NCBI RefSeq assembly: GCF_029854215.1
Contig: NZ_CP122961.1
Coordinates: forward strand, 1,984,001 to 2,048,000
DNA from: Halomonas alkaliantarctica
Lineage (GTDB): Bacteria > Pseudomonadota > Gammaproteobacteria > Pseudomonadales > Halomonadaceae
Length of the DNA: 64,000 nt
Direction: 5' to 3'
Shown: piece by piece, positions 55,706 to 64,000 of the stretch
Numbering within the stretch: position 1 is the first letter of the stretch
How the letters are laid out: each line of letters starts with the position of its first letter
Made by a program: the position numbers and the translations under genes
The notes under the pieces: generated by a model
What the model was told of the DNA's origin: nothing
The model's input: the letters and a program-made list of their open reading frames with translations, nothing else
The model's database searches: none

Positions 55706-56143
55706 ATGCAAGGACCATTCAATCGTAGTGGTAAAAGCAAGCCAATGGCGGAGATTAATGTTGTCCCTTTCATTGACGTCATGCTGGTACTGCTAGTGGT
55801 CTTTATGATCACCGCGCCCATGCTGACCCAGGGGGTACAAGTTGAGTTGCCGCAAGTCACTTCTCAGCCTATTGAGCCCCAGGAGGATAACGATCCGATC
55901 ATTATCTCGGTTGATAGCGACGGCGGGTACTTCATCACGCTGGGGGAGGACTCCACGTCGGTGTCGCTGGATGAGATGTCCTCACGAGTGACAACGATTA
56001 TACAGCGTCGCCCAGGCACACCGGTGATGGTACGCGGCGATCGTAATGTGGCCTACGGTCAAATTGTCGTCTTGATGAGTACCTTGCAAGGCGCCGGTGT
56101 GGCTAATGTGGGGCTGCTTTCTGAGCCGCCAAAAGATGGGTAA
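55706..56143 (+). CDS. tolR: Tol-Pal system protein TolR
   Basis: 145 residues, ExbD/TolR family. One N-terminal transmembrane helix (about 19-39) with the proton-carrying D24 in NVVPFIDVMLVLLVVF, and a periplasmic domain ending GLLSEPPKDG. AAGGGAGAAA precedes ATG 55706. The tolA open frame begins inside its 3' end. Confidence 0.95.
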   Translation: MQGPFNRSGKSKPMAEINVVPFIDVMLVLLVVFMITAPMLTQGVQVELPQVTSQPIEPQEDNDPIIISVDSDGGYFITLGEDSTSVSLDEMSSRVTTIIQRRPGTPVMVRGDRNVAYGQIVVLMSTLQGAGVANVGLLSEPPKDG

Positions 56144-56159
56144 GGGCAAGGCGCAGCAC

Positions 56160-57326
56160 ATGGCACTTAAATCCCCACGCGATCCTCAAGATGTCGGCTA
56201 TAAGTGGCCGACTGTCCTGGCGATTGGCGTGCACCTAGCAATTGTCGCGTTTAGCTTGATCAGCCTGCCAAGTCGAAATGCAGAACCTGACAGCTCCTCA
56301 ATCGTACAGGCAACGCTAGTAAGCACCGAAACCTTTACCGACCAAGCGCAGCAAGCAACGGATGAGCAGGCGGCGATGAATGCGCCCGCCGAAGCCCCCA
56401 CCGAGCCTGATGCGCCGGAAGAGCCTTCAGCGAGTGAACAGCAGGCCGCAGCCGAGCAGCAAGCCGCAGAAGAGGCCGCCCAGCAGGCGGCGGAAGCGGA
56501 GGCGCAGGCGTTAGATGAGGCGCGTGCGGCAGCCGAGGCCGAGGCTCAGCGCAGAGCGGAAGAAGCGGCCGAGCAGGCTGAACAGCAGGCGGCTGAAGCG
56601 GCTGAACGCGAAGCCGAAGCGGAAGCTGCCGCAGAGCGCCAGCGTGAAGTGGAAGAAGCACGTCGCCAGCAGGAAGCCGCCGAGCAGCAGCAACGCGAAG
56701 AAGCGGAAGCAGAACGCCAGCGCGAAGCCGAAGAGCAGCAGCGACGGGAAGAGGCAGAAGCCGAGCGCCAGCGCGAAGCTGAAGAGCAGCAGCGACGGGA
56801 AGCGGAGGAAGCTGAACGCCAACGCGAAGCCGAAGAACAGCGATTGCGTGAGCAAGAGGAGGCTCAGCGCGAGCGAGAGGCCGAAGCACAGCGCCAGCGC
56901 GAAGCGGAAGAGCAGCAGCGCCGTGAAGCAGAAGCTGAGCGCCAACGTGAAGCTGCGGAAGCTGCCGAGGCGGCTATGCAACGCCAACTGGCCGGTGAGG
57001 CCGAAGCGGCTGCTAATGCCCAACAGGCTGAACAAGCGGCCAATAGCTTTATTAACATTGTTCGTCGTGCTGTTGAGCAGGCCTGGGTGATTCCGCCCGG
57101 TGCAAGTGATGCGATGAGTGCTACCCTACAGGTACGGCTAGGGCCTTCAGGTGAGTTGTTGGCAACGTCGATTGTGACATCAAGCGGCGATAGTGCTTTT
57201 GACCGGTCTGTGATGCAGGCCGTGGAACATGCTGCACCGTTTGGTGAATTGCGAGATTTACCAGCCGATCAGCAGCGTAATTTACGTCAGTTTAATCTGC
57301 GATTTACTCCAGGAGATGTTCGCTGA
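56160..57326 (+). CDS. tolA: Cell envelope protein TolA
   Basis: 388 residues from ATG 56160. Transmembrane helix about 17-37, a very long Ala/Glu/Gln/Arg-rich helical domain (about 85-290) and a C-terminal globular domain (about 295-388) with [30 protein letters not shown] and [15 protein letters not shown] that reaches TolB and Pal across the periplasm. The helical part contains near-repeats of [14 protein letters not shown], encoded by repeated DNA at about 56700-56950. AAGGCG is correctly spaced from ATG 56160; ATG 56136 overlapping tolR lacks a ribosome-binding site. Its TGA overlaps the tolB ATG. Confidence 0.92.
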   Translation: MALKSPRDPQDVGYKWPTVLAIGVHLAIVAFSLISLPSRNAEPDSSSIVQATLVSTETFTDQAQQATDEQAAMNAPAEAPTEPDAPEEPSASEQQAAAEQQAAEEAAQQAAEAEAQALDEARAAAEAEAQRRAEEAAEQAEQQAAEAAEREAEAEAAAERQREVEEARRQQEAAEQQQREEAEAERQREAEEQQRREEAEAERQREAEEQQRREAEEAERQREAEEQRLREQEEAQREREAEAQRQREAEEQQRREAEAERQREAAEAAEAAMQRQLAGEAEAAANAQQAEQAANSFINIVRRAVEQAWVIPPGASDAMSATLQVRLGPSGELLATSIVTSSGDSAFDRSVMQAVEHAAPFGELRDLPADQQRNLRQFNLRFTPGDVR

Positions 57327-58612
57327 TGCATAGCTTGAGCAAAGTGTGGTTGTTTTGTCTGTTGCTGCTAGTCAGCAGTGTGGCAAGTGCTAACCTAACC
57401 ATTGAGATCACGCGAGGCAGCGATCAAGCGCTGCCAATTGGTGTGGTGCCGTTCGCCGGTTCGGACGGCCTACCCGAAGATGTTGCACAGATTGTTCAAG
57501 ATGACCTTGAGCGGAGTGGCTATTTTGCTCCCTTAGCGCGCAGCGCTATGTTTGAGCAGCCTAGCCAATCTGACGATGTCCAGTTTGGTACCTGGCGTTC
57601 GCTAGACGTACGCTATCTAGTCGTCGGCCAGGCACGACAAACTGACGGTGGCTTTGAGCTTCAGTTTGAACTGATGGATATCAGCGGTCAGCGTCGAATG
57701 ATTGGTGAAACTGTCACAGTGAGAGGCAATGACCTGCGTGGCGCGGCACACTACATCAGCGATCAAATCTTTGAAGAGATTACCGATATCCGCGGTGCTT
57801 TCTCCACCAAAATTGCCTATGTTACTGCCCAGGGTATCGGTGACAATATGCAGTTTGGTCTCTACGTTGCCGACGCCGATGGCCGTCGCAGCGAGCAGGT
57901 GTTGACCTCTGATGAACCTATCATGTCACCAGCGTGGTCTCCCGATGGTACCAAGCTTGCCTATGTTTCCTTTGAGACTGAGCGCCCAGCAATCTATATT
58001 CAGGATGTGGCGACTGGTCAGCGCGTGCAAGCGACCTCGTTTGAAGGCATTAACGGCGCACCGGCATGGTCACCGGACGGGCGGCGTATCGCCATGTCAC
58101 TATCTAAAGATGGCCAGCCTGAAATTTACATCATGGATGTTGGCAGCCGTTCTGTAGAGCGCATCACCAACAATAACAGCATCGATACTGAGCCAGCATG
58201 GGCACCAGATGGCCAAAACCTGCTGTTTACCTCTGATCGTAGCGGTGGTCCCCAGCTTTACCAGTATTCATTGGGTGGAGGCGAGGCCCAGCGCCTGACA
58301 TTTACCGGTAACTACAACGCCCGTGGTCGCTACGCGCCGGATGGAGAGCAGATATTCTTGATCCATCGTTCAAGCAATGGTTATCAAGTAGCAAGGCAGG
58401 ATCTAAGCGGTAACCGCTTAGTGGTATTAAGTGAATCAACAAGAGATGAATCTCCTAGTGTTGCGCCGAACGGGACCATGGTAATCTTCGCTACCCAACA
58501 GGGTGGTAATGGGGTGCTTAGTGCTGTTTCAGCAGATGGTCGCTCATCATTTAGGTTGCCATCAGCACAAGGTGATGTACGTGATCCAGCGTGGTCACCC
58601 TTCTTAAATTGA
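57326..58612 (+). CDS. tolB: Tol-Pal system periplasmic beta-propeller TolB
   Basis: 428 residues. Signal peptide with likely cleavage after A22 (SVASA), an N-terminal domain, and a six-bladed propeller with repeats such as [29 protein letters not shown] and [15 protein letters not shown]. It binds Pal and the TolA C-terminal domain. ATG 57326 shares its A with the tolA TGA. Confidence 0.97.
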   Translation: MHSLSKVWLFCLLLLVSSVASANLTIEITRGSDQALPIGVVPFAGSDGLPEDVAQIVQDDLERSGYFAPLARSAMFEQPSQSDDVQFGTWRSLDVRYLVVGQARQTDGGFELQFELMDISGQRRMIGETVTVRGNDLRGAAHYISDQIFEEITDIRGAFSTKIAYVTAQGIGDNMQFGLYVADADGRRSEQVLTSDEPIMSPAWSPDGTKLAYVSFETERPAIYIQDVATGQRVQATSFEGINGAPAWSPDGRRIAMSLSKDGQPEIYIMDVGSRSVERITNNNSIDTEPAWAPDGQNLLFTSDRSGGPQLYQYSLGGGEAQRLTFTGNYNARGRYAPDGEQIFLIHRSSNGYQVARQDLSGNRLVVLSESTRDESPSVAPNGTMVIFATQQGGNGVLSAVSADGRSSFRLPSAQGDVRDPAWSPFLN

Positions 58613-58667
58613 TCAAATTAGTCGATTAACATCGAAATTTTTTAGTTTTCAGGCAAGGAGTCTGATT

Positions 58668-59207
58668 ATGCAACTTAAACCGTTGGCTCGCTCATTAGCA
58701 GCAGCGCTATCTATCGTGGTAATCGCTGGCTGTTCCAGCACCGGCGGAACCCAGGACGGTGACTCGTACGGTAGCCAGGATGGCAGCACGACCGGTTCCA
58801 GCACCTCGGGTACAGGCACGGGTAGTCAGTATGGTTCCACATCTGGTTCAGGCGCTGGTCAGCAGGCTGATTCACGCATTCCAGAAGTACGCACCATCTA
58901 TTTCGATTACGACCGCGATACCATTAAGAGCGAGTACGAATCCGTTGTAATGGCCCACGCGCGTTATTTGCGTGCCAACCCTAATGCTCAAGTGGTACTC
59001 CACGGACATACCGATGAACGCGGTACCCGTGAATACAACATGGCGCTAGGTGAGCGTCGTGCCGGTGCAGTAGAGCGCTTTTTGAATATACAGGGCGTTT
59101 CTCCTTCACAAATGAGCGTGGTTAGCTATGGTGAAGAGCGTCCGGCTGTCAATGGCCAAGACGAGAGCGCTTACGCTCAGAACCGTCGAGTTGTATTTAA
59201 CTACTAA
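58668..59207 (+). CDS. pal: Peptidoglycan-associated lipoprotein Pal
   Basis: 179 residues. Lipobox I19-A20-G21-C22, a low-complexity Gly/Ser/Thr linker (about 23-70), and an OmpA-like peptidoglycan-binding domain with IYFDYDRDTIKSEYE, LHGHTDERGTREYNMALGER and NRRVVFNY. AAGGAG precedes ATG 58668. The linker is longer and more Ser/Gly/Thr-rich than in E. coli Pal (173 residues in precursor form), still within the family range. Confidence 0.97.
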   Translation: MQLKPLARSLAAALSIVVIAGCSSTGGTQDGDSYGSQDGSTTGSSTSGTGTGSQYGSTSGSGAGQQADSRIPEVRTIYFDYDRDTIKSEYESVVMAHARYLRANPNAQVVLHGHTDERGTREYNMALGERRAGAVERFLNIQGVSPSQMSVVSYGEERPAVNGQDESAYAQNRRVVFNY

Positions 59208-59243
59208 GCATTTGACGATTGAATGCTTAACCACTGATGAATC

Positions 59244-59267
59244 CGGCGTGCGGCTAACCGCACGCCG
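59244..59267 (+). terminator. 10-bp hairpin between pal and cpoB
   Basis: CGGCGTGCGG (59244-59253) and CCGCACGCCG (59258-59267) with a four-base loop, followed by only TTTACG. It may partly terminate or stabilise the pal transcript before cpoB. Confidence 0.5.
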
Positions 59268-59287
59268 TTTACGTCTCCGGAGTCATC

Positions 59288-60088
59288 ATGAATCACAGTC
59301 TCAAGCGTTTTATTGAGAGGCTGTGCGGTGCGGGAGCCATAGTGCTCCCGCTGTCCGTATTGCCTTTAACGGCCGCCGCTCAACAGCCGCTGGTGCAAGA
59401 CCTATCCAACTCTAATTCTTCCAATAGTAGCTTCTACCAGCAGACGCAGCGACAGGAAGCGCCCAGTGGCAATCTTGTGCTGTTTAACCAGGTACAGGAG
59501 CACCAGCAGGAAATCCAGCAGCTACGCGGTCAGATCGAAGAGCTACGTCACCAGTTGGAACAGCTGCGTCGCCAATCACAGCAGCAGTATCTTGATATTG
59601 AAGATCGTCTGATGAGCAGCGGTCCAACTCAGATTGAGCAGTCAACGCCCGCGGTAGAGCCTGAAGCCGCCGAGGAAGTTGTCAATGCGCCTTCTAGCCG
59701 CAACGTTAGTGAGGGTGCTCAAGCCGATTACCAAGCCGCCTTCGGACATGTTCAGGCGCGCCGTTTTGACGAAGCGATCGCGGCCTTTGAAGCCTTCGTT
59801 ACCGATCACCCTGATACTAGTCTAACGGCTAATGGGCATTACTGGCTGGGCGAGCTATATGCTGCAGAAGGCGAGCTGGATGCCGCTGACCAAGCGTTTA
59901 GCCGTGTGATCGAAGAATACAGCGGCAGCAGTAAAGTGCCGGATGCAATCTATAAACTAGGCTTAGTGAAAGCGCGTAAAGGCGAAGCAGAGCGCAGCCG
60001 TGAGCTACTTGAGCAAGTGCGCGACGACTACCCGCAAAGCAGTGCGGCGGGCCTAGCCAATGACTTTTTACGCCAATCAGCAAGTTAA
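59288..60088 (+). CDS. cpoB: Cell division coordinator CpoB (YbgF)
   Basis: 266 residues. Signal peptide with probable cleavage after A31 (TAAA), a trimerising coiled coil rich in Gln/Glu/Leu (about 70-105), and TPR repeats (about 140-260) such as ADYQAAFGHVQARRFDEAIA and DAIYKLGLVKARKGEAE. CpoB coordinates PBP1B with the Tol machine during constriction. CGGAG precedes ATG 59288. Confidence 0.94.
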   Translation: MNHSLKRFIERLCGAGAIVLPLSVLPLTAAAQQPLVQDLSNSNSSNSSFYQQTQRQEAPSGNLVLFNQVQEHQQEIQQLRGQIEELRHQLEQLRRQSQQQYLDIEDRLMSSGPTQIEQSTPAVEPEAAEEVVNAPSSRNVSEGAQADYQAAFGHVQARRFDEAIAAFEAFVTDHPDTSLTANGHYWLGELYAAEGELDAADQAFSRVIEEYSGSSKVPDAIYKLGLVKARKGEAERSRELLEQVRDDYPQSSAAGLANDFLRQSAS

Positions 60089-60110
60089 TTTTTTGCTTCA
60101 AGGAATCAGC

Positions 60111-60872
60111 ATGAGCTGCAAGATCGACTATCAACCAGCGCCCAACTTATTGGAAAATCGCATCGTGTTGGTAACCGGCGCAGGGGACGGGATTGGCCGT
60201 GCGGCAGCGTTGAGCTATGCCCAACACGGAGCAACCGTGATTCTATTGGGGCGCACCATTGCCAAGTTAGAGCGCGTATACGATGAAATCGAAGCCGCTG
60301 GGGGCCCTCAGCCAGCGATTTTCCCGCTCAATTTTGAAGGCGCCACACTAAAAGATTTTCATGATATGGCCGAAACGCTGGATAAAGAGTTTGGCCGCTT
60401 GGACGGTTTGCTGCATAACGCCGGGTTGTTGGGTCGCATCACGCCTTTCGAGCAATACAATCCAGAGCTTTGGCAGCAGGTAATGCAGGTGAACATTAAC
60501 GGACCGATTTGGATGACCCAAGCGCTATTGCCTCTGCTGCAAGCGTCTGAGGATGCATCGGTCATTTTTACCTCCTCCAGCGTCGGCCGTAAAGGCCGCG
60601 CCTATTGGGGGGCGTACTCAGTCTCTAAGTTCGCCACCGAAGGGTTCGTCGAGGTATTGGCCGACGAGTTGGATAACCAATCCACTGTACGCGTTAATTC
60701 CCTCAATCCTGGGGCTACGCGCACTCAAATGCGGCGTACCGCATTTCCCGGTGAGGATCCCTTCACTTTGCGCACCCCGGAAGACATCATGCCGACTTAC
60801 TTATGGCTTATGGGGCCAGACAGTTCAGGCACCAACGGCCAAAAGCTTGATGCCCAGCCTCCACGGGTATAG
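60111..60872 (+). CDS. yciK: YciK-family short-chain oxidoreductase
   Basis: 253-residue SDR. Cofactor loop VTGAGDGIGRAAAL, LLHNAGLLGRI, catalytic Ser in FTSSSVGRKGRA and YSVSK; C-terminal WLMGPDSSGTNGQ. Physiological substrate unknown. CAAGGAATC precedes ATG 60111; the frame extends upstream into cpoB but has no better start. In pseudomonads yciK lies beside ubiG and mupP, as here, though on the opposite strand in this window. Confidence 0.9.
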   Translation: MSCKIDYQPAPNLLENRIVLVTGAGDGIGRAAALSYAQHGATVILLGRTIAKLERVYDEIEAAGGPQPAIFPLNFEGATLKDFHDMAETLDKEFGRLDGLLHNAGLLGRITPFEQYNPELWQQVMQVNINGPIWMTQALLPLLQASEDASVIFTSSSVGRKGRAYWGAYSVSKFATEGFVEVLADELDNQSTVRVNSLNPGATRTQMRRTAFPGEDPFTLRTPEDIMPTYLWLMGPDSSGTNGQKLDAQPPRV

Positions 60873-60916
60873 CGCTTACTGTTAACCCCTTGCCAGCCAG
60901 TCGATGCCCGACGTAC

Positions 60917-61585
60917 TTAGCGTTTGAAACCGTTCAGGGCATCGACCAGCGCGTGGCACTCTCCAAACCACAAGTCAGCAGGCCACTGCTGATAGTCATC
61001 CTCTTCGCTGATATAGCCGTAGCCAACGGCCACGGCAGTCATCCCAGCGGCGACGGCGGCTTCGATATCCCGGGCGTGATCGCCAATATACCAACACTGC
61101 TCAGGCTCAACGCCTAGCCGCCGGGCAGCTTCCCAGAGTGGCTCAGGGTCTGGCTTTTTAACACTCAGATCATCCGCACACAGCAGGGCGCCGGGTTTAA
61201 GCGCCAATGCGTCCAATAATGGTAGCGTATAGCGGCGCGGTTTATTGGTCACAATTCCCCAGGGACGCTGGTTACCATGCCACTCTTTCAGCCATACATC
61301 GAGCGGCGAAAAAACCTGGCTATGCACGGCGACTGCCTGCTCGTAGGCATCCAGCAGAAACTCGCGTGCTTGGTCATGTCCGTCCGCTTTCACTTCTAAT
61401 CCCAGCGCCAGCGTAACCAGTGCGCTACCCCCATTAGAGACCTGACGACGGATCACTTCAAAGGGAAGCGGCTTCAGGCCGTGGTGAGTACGTAGCGCAT
61501 TGGTAGCTCGGGCCAAATCAGGCGCAGTATCGACCAGGGTGCCGTCTAAATCGAAGAGAATCGCTTGGGGTGCTTGCATCGGCAT
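60917..61585 (-). CDS. HAD phosphatase: MupP (MurNAc-6-P phosphatase) or phosphoglycolate phosphatase
   Basis: 222 residues, HAD superfamily with a helical cap. Motif I FDLDGTLVDT (D12, D14), motif II in GIVTNKPRRYT, and motif III/IV KPDPEPLW with GDHARDIEAAVAAGM. It would be named Gph by similarity, but the gene pair with ubiG and neighbouring yciK is the arrangement in Pseudomonas, where this homologue is MupP of the MurNAc recycling route to UDP-MurNAc. Without amgK/murU in view the choice is open; I lean to MupP. The ATG directly follows the ubiG stop. Confidence 0.8.
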   Translation of the reverse strand: MPMQAPQAILFDLDGTLVDTAPDLARATNALRTHHGLKPLPFEVIRRQVSNGGSALVTLALGLEVKADGHDQAREFLLDAYEQAVAVHSQVFSPLDVWLKEWHGNQRPWGIVTNKPRRYTLPLLDALALKPGALLCADDLSVKKPDPEPLWEAARRLGVEPEQCWYIGDHARDIEAAVAAGMTAVAVGYGYISEEDDYQQWPADLWFGECHALVDALNGFKR

Positions 61586-62329
61586 TTATTCGCTCACCTT
61601 ACGGCAGTACATCATGTAGTTGACCGAGACATCATGACCAACTAAACGGTAGTGTCGGGTTAGCGGGTTGTAGGTAAGACCTGTCTGTTCACGCACCTCT
61701 AAGCCACTGTCGCGAGACCATGCGGCCATTTCTGAAGGGCGGATAAATTTCGCATAGCTATGCGTACCCCGGGGCAGCAGTCTAAGCACGTACTCGGCGC
61801 CTAGTATTGCGAACGCATAGGACTTGGCAGTGCGATTCAGCGTAGAAAAAAATATATAGCCACCAGGGCGAACCAGGGCACTGCAGGCACGAATGACAGA
61901 GGCGGGGTCGGGTACGTGCTCAAGCATCTCCATGCAGGTCACTACATCGTAAAAGCCGGGCGTTTGAATCGCCATGGCTTCTACGCTGATGTGCTGATAA
62001 TCAACCTCAACGCCGCGTTCTTCGGCGTGCAGCCTAGCGACCGCTAGTGGTGCTTCACCCAGATCAATGCCGGTTACTTTAGCCCCGCGATTGGCCATCG
62101 ATTCGCTCAAAATACCGCCGCCACAGCCCACATCCAGCACTTTTTTCCCCGCCAGCCCTGCACGCGCATCGATAAAATCAAGGCGCAAAGGGTTAATCTC
62201 GTGGAGCGGTTTAAATTCACCCTGCGGATCCCACCAGCGGCTAGCGAGCGCTTCAAATTTAGCGACTTCGGCGGCATCGACGTTGCCTTGATAGTGACCA
62301 GCAGTGCTATCCTGTGGTGTCGCTTGCAT
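61586..62329 (-). CDS. ubiG: Ubiquinone biosynthesis O-methyltransferase UbiG
   Basis: 247-residue SAM-dependent methyltransferase doing both O-methylations of ubiquinone. Motif [13 protein letters not shown] (65-76), [27 protein letters not shown] and [12 protein letters not shown] are signatures; [20 protein letters not shown] near the start is UbiG-specific. GGGAG precedes ATG 62329; ATG 62356 is possible but lacks a ribosome-binding site. Divergent from galU. Confidence 0.95.
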   Translation of the reverse strand: MQATPQDSTAGHYQGNVDAAEVAKFEALASRWWDPQGEFKPLHEINPLRLDFIDARAGLAGKKVLDVGCGGGILSESMANRGAKVTGIDLGEAPLAVARLHAEERGVEVDYQHISVEAMAIQTPGFYDVVTCMEMLEHVPDPASVIRACSALVRPGGYIFFSTLNRTAKSYAFAILGAEYVLRLLPRGTHSYAKFIRPSEMAAWSRDSGLEVREQTGLTYNPLTRHYRLVGHDVSVNYMMYCRKVSE

Positions 62330-62480
62330 GTTTTGACTCCCATCGTCATTGAGCATTAAGCGAAAAGTTGACGCTTAATCACTGGTTATCGTCCATTGGC
62401 GAGGTGGCATCCATCCGCGCCTTCAGTATTATGGACATTCTAACCACTCCTGTGTCGGAACGCATGAAAAGGACCTCTCT

Positions 62481-63371
62481 ATGATTCGCAAGGCCGTACT
62501 TCCTGTTGCTGGGTTTGGCACCCGCTGCTTGCCGGCTTCGAAGGCTATTCCCAAGGAGATGATTACGATTGTTGATAGGCCAGTCATTCAATATGTGGTC
62601 GAAGAGGCGATTGCCGCGGGTATTCGCGAGATAGTGCTGGTCACCAGTAGCAATAAAAGCGCTATAGAAAACCACTTCGACACACACGCCGAGCTGGAAG
62701 CGAGCCTGGAAGCGAAGGGTAAGCACGAGCTTTTGGCGATGTTACGCAACTTAGTGCCTGATGACGTTAGCATTATCAGTATTCGTCAGGGTGTTCCGTT
62801 AGGGCTGGGGCACGCGGTGCTATGCGCTCGCCCGATCATTGGCGACGATGAGCCCTTCGCTGTCCTGCTTCCCGATGTACTCGTCGATAATAGCGCCAAC
62901 GAATCGACCGATTTGGCCGGCATGTTGGCGGCGTATGATCAGCAGCAAACAGCGCAGCTGATGGTAGAAGAGGTAGCCTGGGAGCAAGTTGAGAAATATG
63001 GCATCGTGGCGCCAGCCGGTGACGTGCCTGCCCCCAATCAATCGGCAGATCTAGTGGGTATGGTAGAAAAGCCGAAGCGTGATGCGGCGCCCTCAAATCT
63101 AGCAGTGATTGGCCGTTATGCGTTGCCAGGCCATATTTTCCCTATTTTAGAAGCAACGCCGCCCGGTGCGGGCGGTGAAATTCAACTGACCGATGCGCTG
63201 GAGACCCTGCGCGAACAGTCGGGCGTTCAAGCATACCGTATGCAGGGCACTACCTACGATTGTGGTCAGCCGCTGGGTTACCTTGAAGCCACGCTCGCCT
63301 ATGGGCGTCGTCACCCCGAGTTTGGTGAGGGTTTCCAGGCCTTGCTATCACGTTACCAACAGGGAGAGTAA
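62481..63371 (+). CDS. galU: UTP-glucose-1-phosphate uridylyltransferase GalU
   Basis: Makes UDP-glucose for surface polysaccharides and osmoadaptive glycans. 296 residues. The nucleotide-binding GFGTRCLPASKAIPKEM (11-27, R15, K25), VVEEAIAAGI, QGVPLGLGHAVLCA, GMVEKP and GGEIQLTDAL are intact. AAAAGGACC precedes ATG 62481. The UDP-glucose dehydrogenase-like gene begins three bases after its stop. Confidence 0.96.
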   Translation: MIRKAVLPVAGFGTRCLPASKAIPKEMITIVDRPVIQYVVEEAIAAGIREIVLVTSSNKSAIENHFDTHAELEASLEAKGKHELLAMLRNLVPDDVSIISIRQGVPLGLGHAVLCARPIIGDDEPFAVLLPDVLVDNSANESTDLAGMLAAYDQQQTAQLMVEEVAWEQVEKYGIVAPAGDVPAPNQSADLVGMVEKPKRDAAPSNLAVIGRYALPGHIFPILEATPPGAGGEIQLTDALETLREQSGVQAYRMQGTTYDCGQPLGYLEATLAYGRRHPEFGEGFQALLSRYQQGE

Positions 63372-63374
63372 CCC

Positions 63375-64000
63375 ATGCGGGTGTTACTTTACGGTAGCGA
63401 ATTGAGCGCGGCGACAGCCGCCGCTGCGTTGGCCTGGGTGGGGCATCAGGTGCAGTGGTTACCGCATGCCGATGCCCCCTGGTCAGCACTTTCCCAAGTA
63501 GATTGGCTGCGCAGCGAACCTCAACTGATGGCGCATTTGGATCAGGGCCTTGCGGAAGGGACGCTTCAGGTTATTGAGCAGCTCAAAGAGGCCCAAACGC
63601 CTGAAGTGATCTGGCTGGGGTTATCTCCTGCGCAGCGTAGCTCAGCCAGTGCGCTGGTTGAAGACCCGCTGCTGGTCGATCAGAAGGGCATAGTGCTTAT
63701 TAATAATTCAACGTTTCCGGTCGGCGAGACAGAGCGCCTGAATGTGTTGATGGGCATGCAGCACACCAGCGTGGCGCTCCCTGATACGTTGGAAGAGGGA
63801 CGTGCGTGGGACTCGTTTACCCGCCCCACTCGGCGGCTATTGGGCTGCGACGATGCCACCGGTGAGCAGATGACCAGGGAGCTATTACGCGCCTTTAATC
63901 GCCGCAGTGAGGTATTTCAGTGCATGCCGCGCCGCGCTGCGGAGCTCACCAAGCTGGCTATTAATGGCATGCTCGCTACGCGCATCAGTTACATGAATGA
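63375..64000 (+). CDS. UDP-glucose 6-dehydrogenase family protein with degenerate NAD motif (partial)
   Basis: The frame is open from ATG 63375 to the window edge (208 codons seen). NNSTFPVGETERL, LEEGRAWDSFTRPTRRLLG and ELTKLAINGMLATRISYMN follow the UGD pattern STVPVG, EGxAxxDFxxPxRxVIG and EMIKYAANAFLATKISFIN. However, the N-terminal Rossmann GxGYVG is replaced by YGSELSAAT, and the usual TPxxxDG segment is LSPAQRSSAS. The catalytic cysteine would lie past the window. It overlaps the GAG-rich end of galU, so both are co-translated; it may be an inactive or altered paralogue. Confidence 0.75.
   Translation, partial: MRVLLYGSELSAATAAAALAWVGHQVQWLPHADAPWSALSQVDWLRSEPQLMAHLDQGLAEGTLQVIEQLKEAQTPEVIWLGLSPAQRSSASALVEDPLLVDQKGIVLINNSTFPVGETERLNVLMGMQHTSVALPDTLEEGRAWDSFTRPTRRLLGCDDATGEQMTRELLRAFNRRSEVFQCMPRRAAELTKLAINGMLATRISYMN

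Noticed and set aside
56335..57058. Long alternative frames on both strands over tolA
   Set aside because: They are shadows of the GC-rich, repetitive Ala/Glu/Gln codons of tolA and encode Arg/Ser- or Leu-rich low-complexity peptides.

Overview
The window looks like chromosomal DNA of a halophilic gammaproteobacterium, most likely Halomonadaceae (Halomonas/Vreelandella group). This rests on the ruvCAB-ybgC-tolQRAB-pal-cpoB order, a nar locus followed by a parvulin and moaA as in Pseudomonas, a ubiG-mupP(gph)-yciK neighbourhood as in pseudomonads, many acidic proteins, ketone-body/PHB genes and a RegBA-type redox pair. Genus-level placement is inference. Nearly all of the window is ordinary housekeeping and catabolic DNA; I see no prophage, insertion sequence, CRISPR array or rRNA operon.

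Layout. 1-5750: the 3' end of a nitrate respiration operon (narH tail, narJ, narI, a parvulin) continuing into molybdenum cofactor genes (moaB, moeA, a DGC-domain cysteine protein, moaA), with overlapping stop/start codons. 5948-9701: a lipoprotein, a small acidic ORFan, the nucleotide nucleosidase ppnN and a LysR regulator. 9766-16178: a split glycine cleavage locus (gcvP and gcvH leftward; an alanine/glycine:cation symporter and gcvT rightward). 16258-18053: a degenerate LysM/LytM lipoprotein overlapping an acyltransferase. 18160-23336: a LysR regulator divergent from the scoAB CoA-transferase, a short DUF1338-like protein, grxA, an orphan HybE-like protein and 3-hydroxybutyrate dehydrogenase. 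23396-25673: the RegB/RegA redox two-component pair with a small membrane protein. 25912-28633: pyrC, mtnN, folD. 28844-29349: four tRNA genes (Pro-TGG, Arg-TCT, His-GTG twice).

29470-32850 holds the most striking gene: an ammonium channel (Amt) fused to two PAS-like regions, GGDEF and EAL domains, with the signature residues of all three catalytic or transport parts present. It is followed by an FAD amino-acid oxidase-like gene, a YjfB-type motility protein, prfC, a TatD/YjjV nuclease, ygfZ, a CxxC-less HMA-like protein coupled to OsmC, uvrB, nei, class I fumarase, cardiolipin synthase, a HypT-like regulator, NadM-Nudix, a YihY/BrkB membrane protein, acylphosphatase and a 2-hydroxyacid dehydrogenase. 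49942-60872 is the conserved fmdB-aspS-ruvCAB-ybgC-tolQRAB-pal-cpoB-yciK run. The window closes with mupP(gph)/ubiG leftward and galU plus a truncated, motif-degenerate UDP-glucose dehydrogenase homologue rightward.

Functional links: narJI with Moco synthesis (anaerobic nitrate respiration); RegBA as a likely redox regulator; gcvTHP with a glycine/alanine symporter and folD (one-carbon metabolism); scoAB with bdhA (acetoacetate/3-hydroxybutyrate use); tol-pal with lipoprotein and phospholipid genes (envelope). Start codons were chosen by ribosome-binding site and family alignment from memory; no database search was run.
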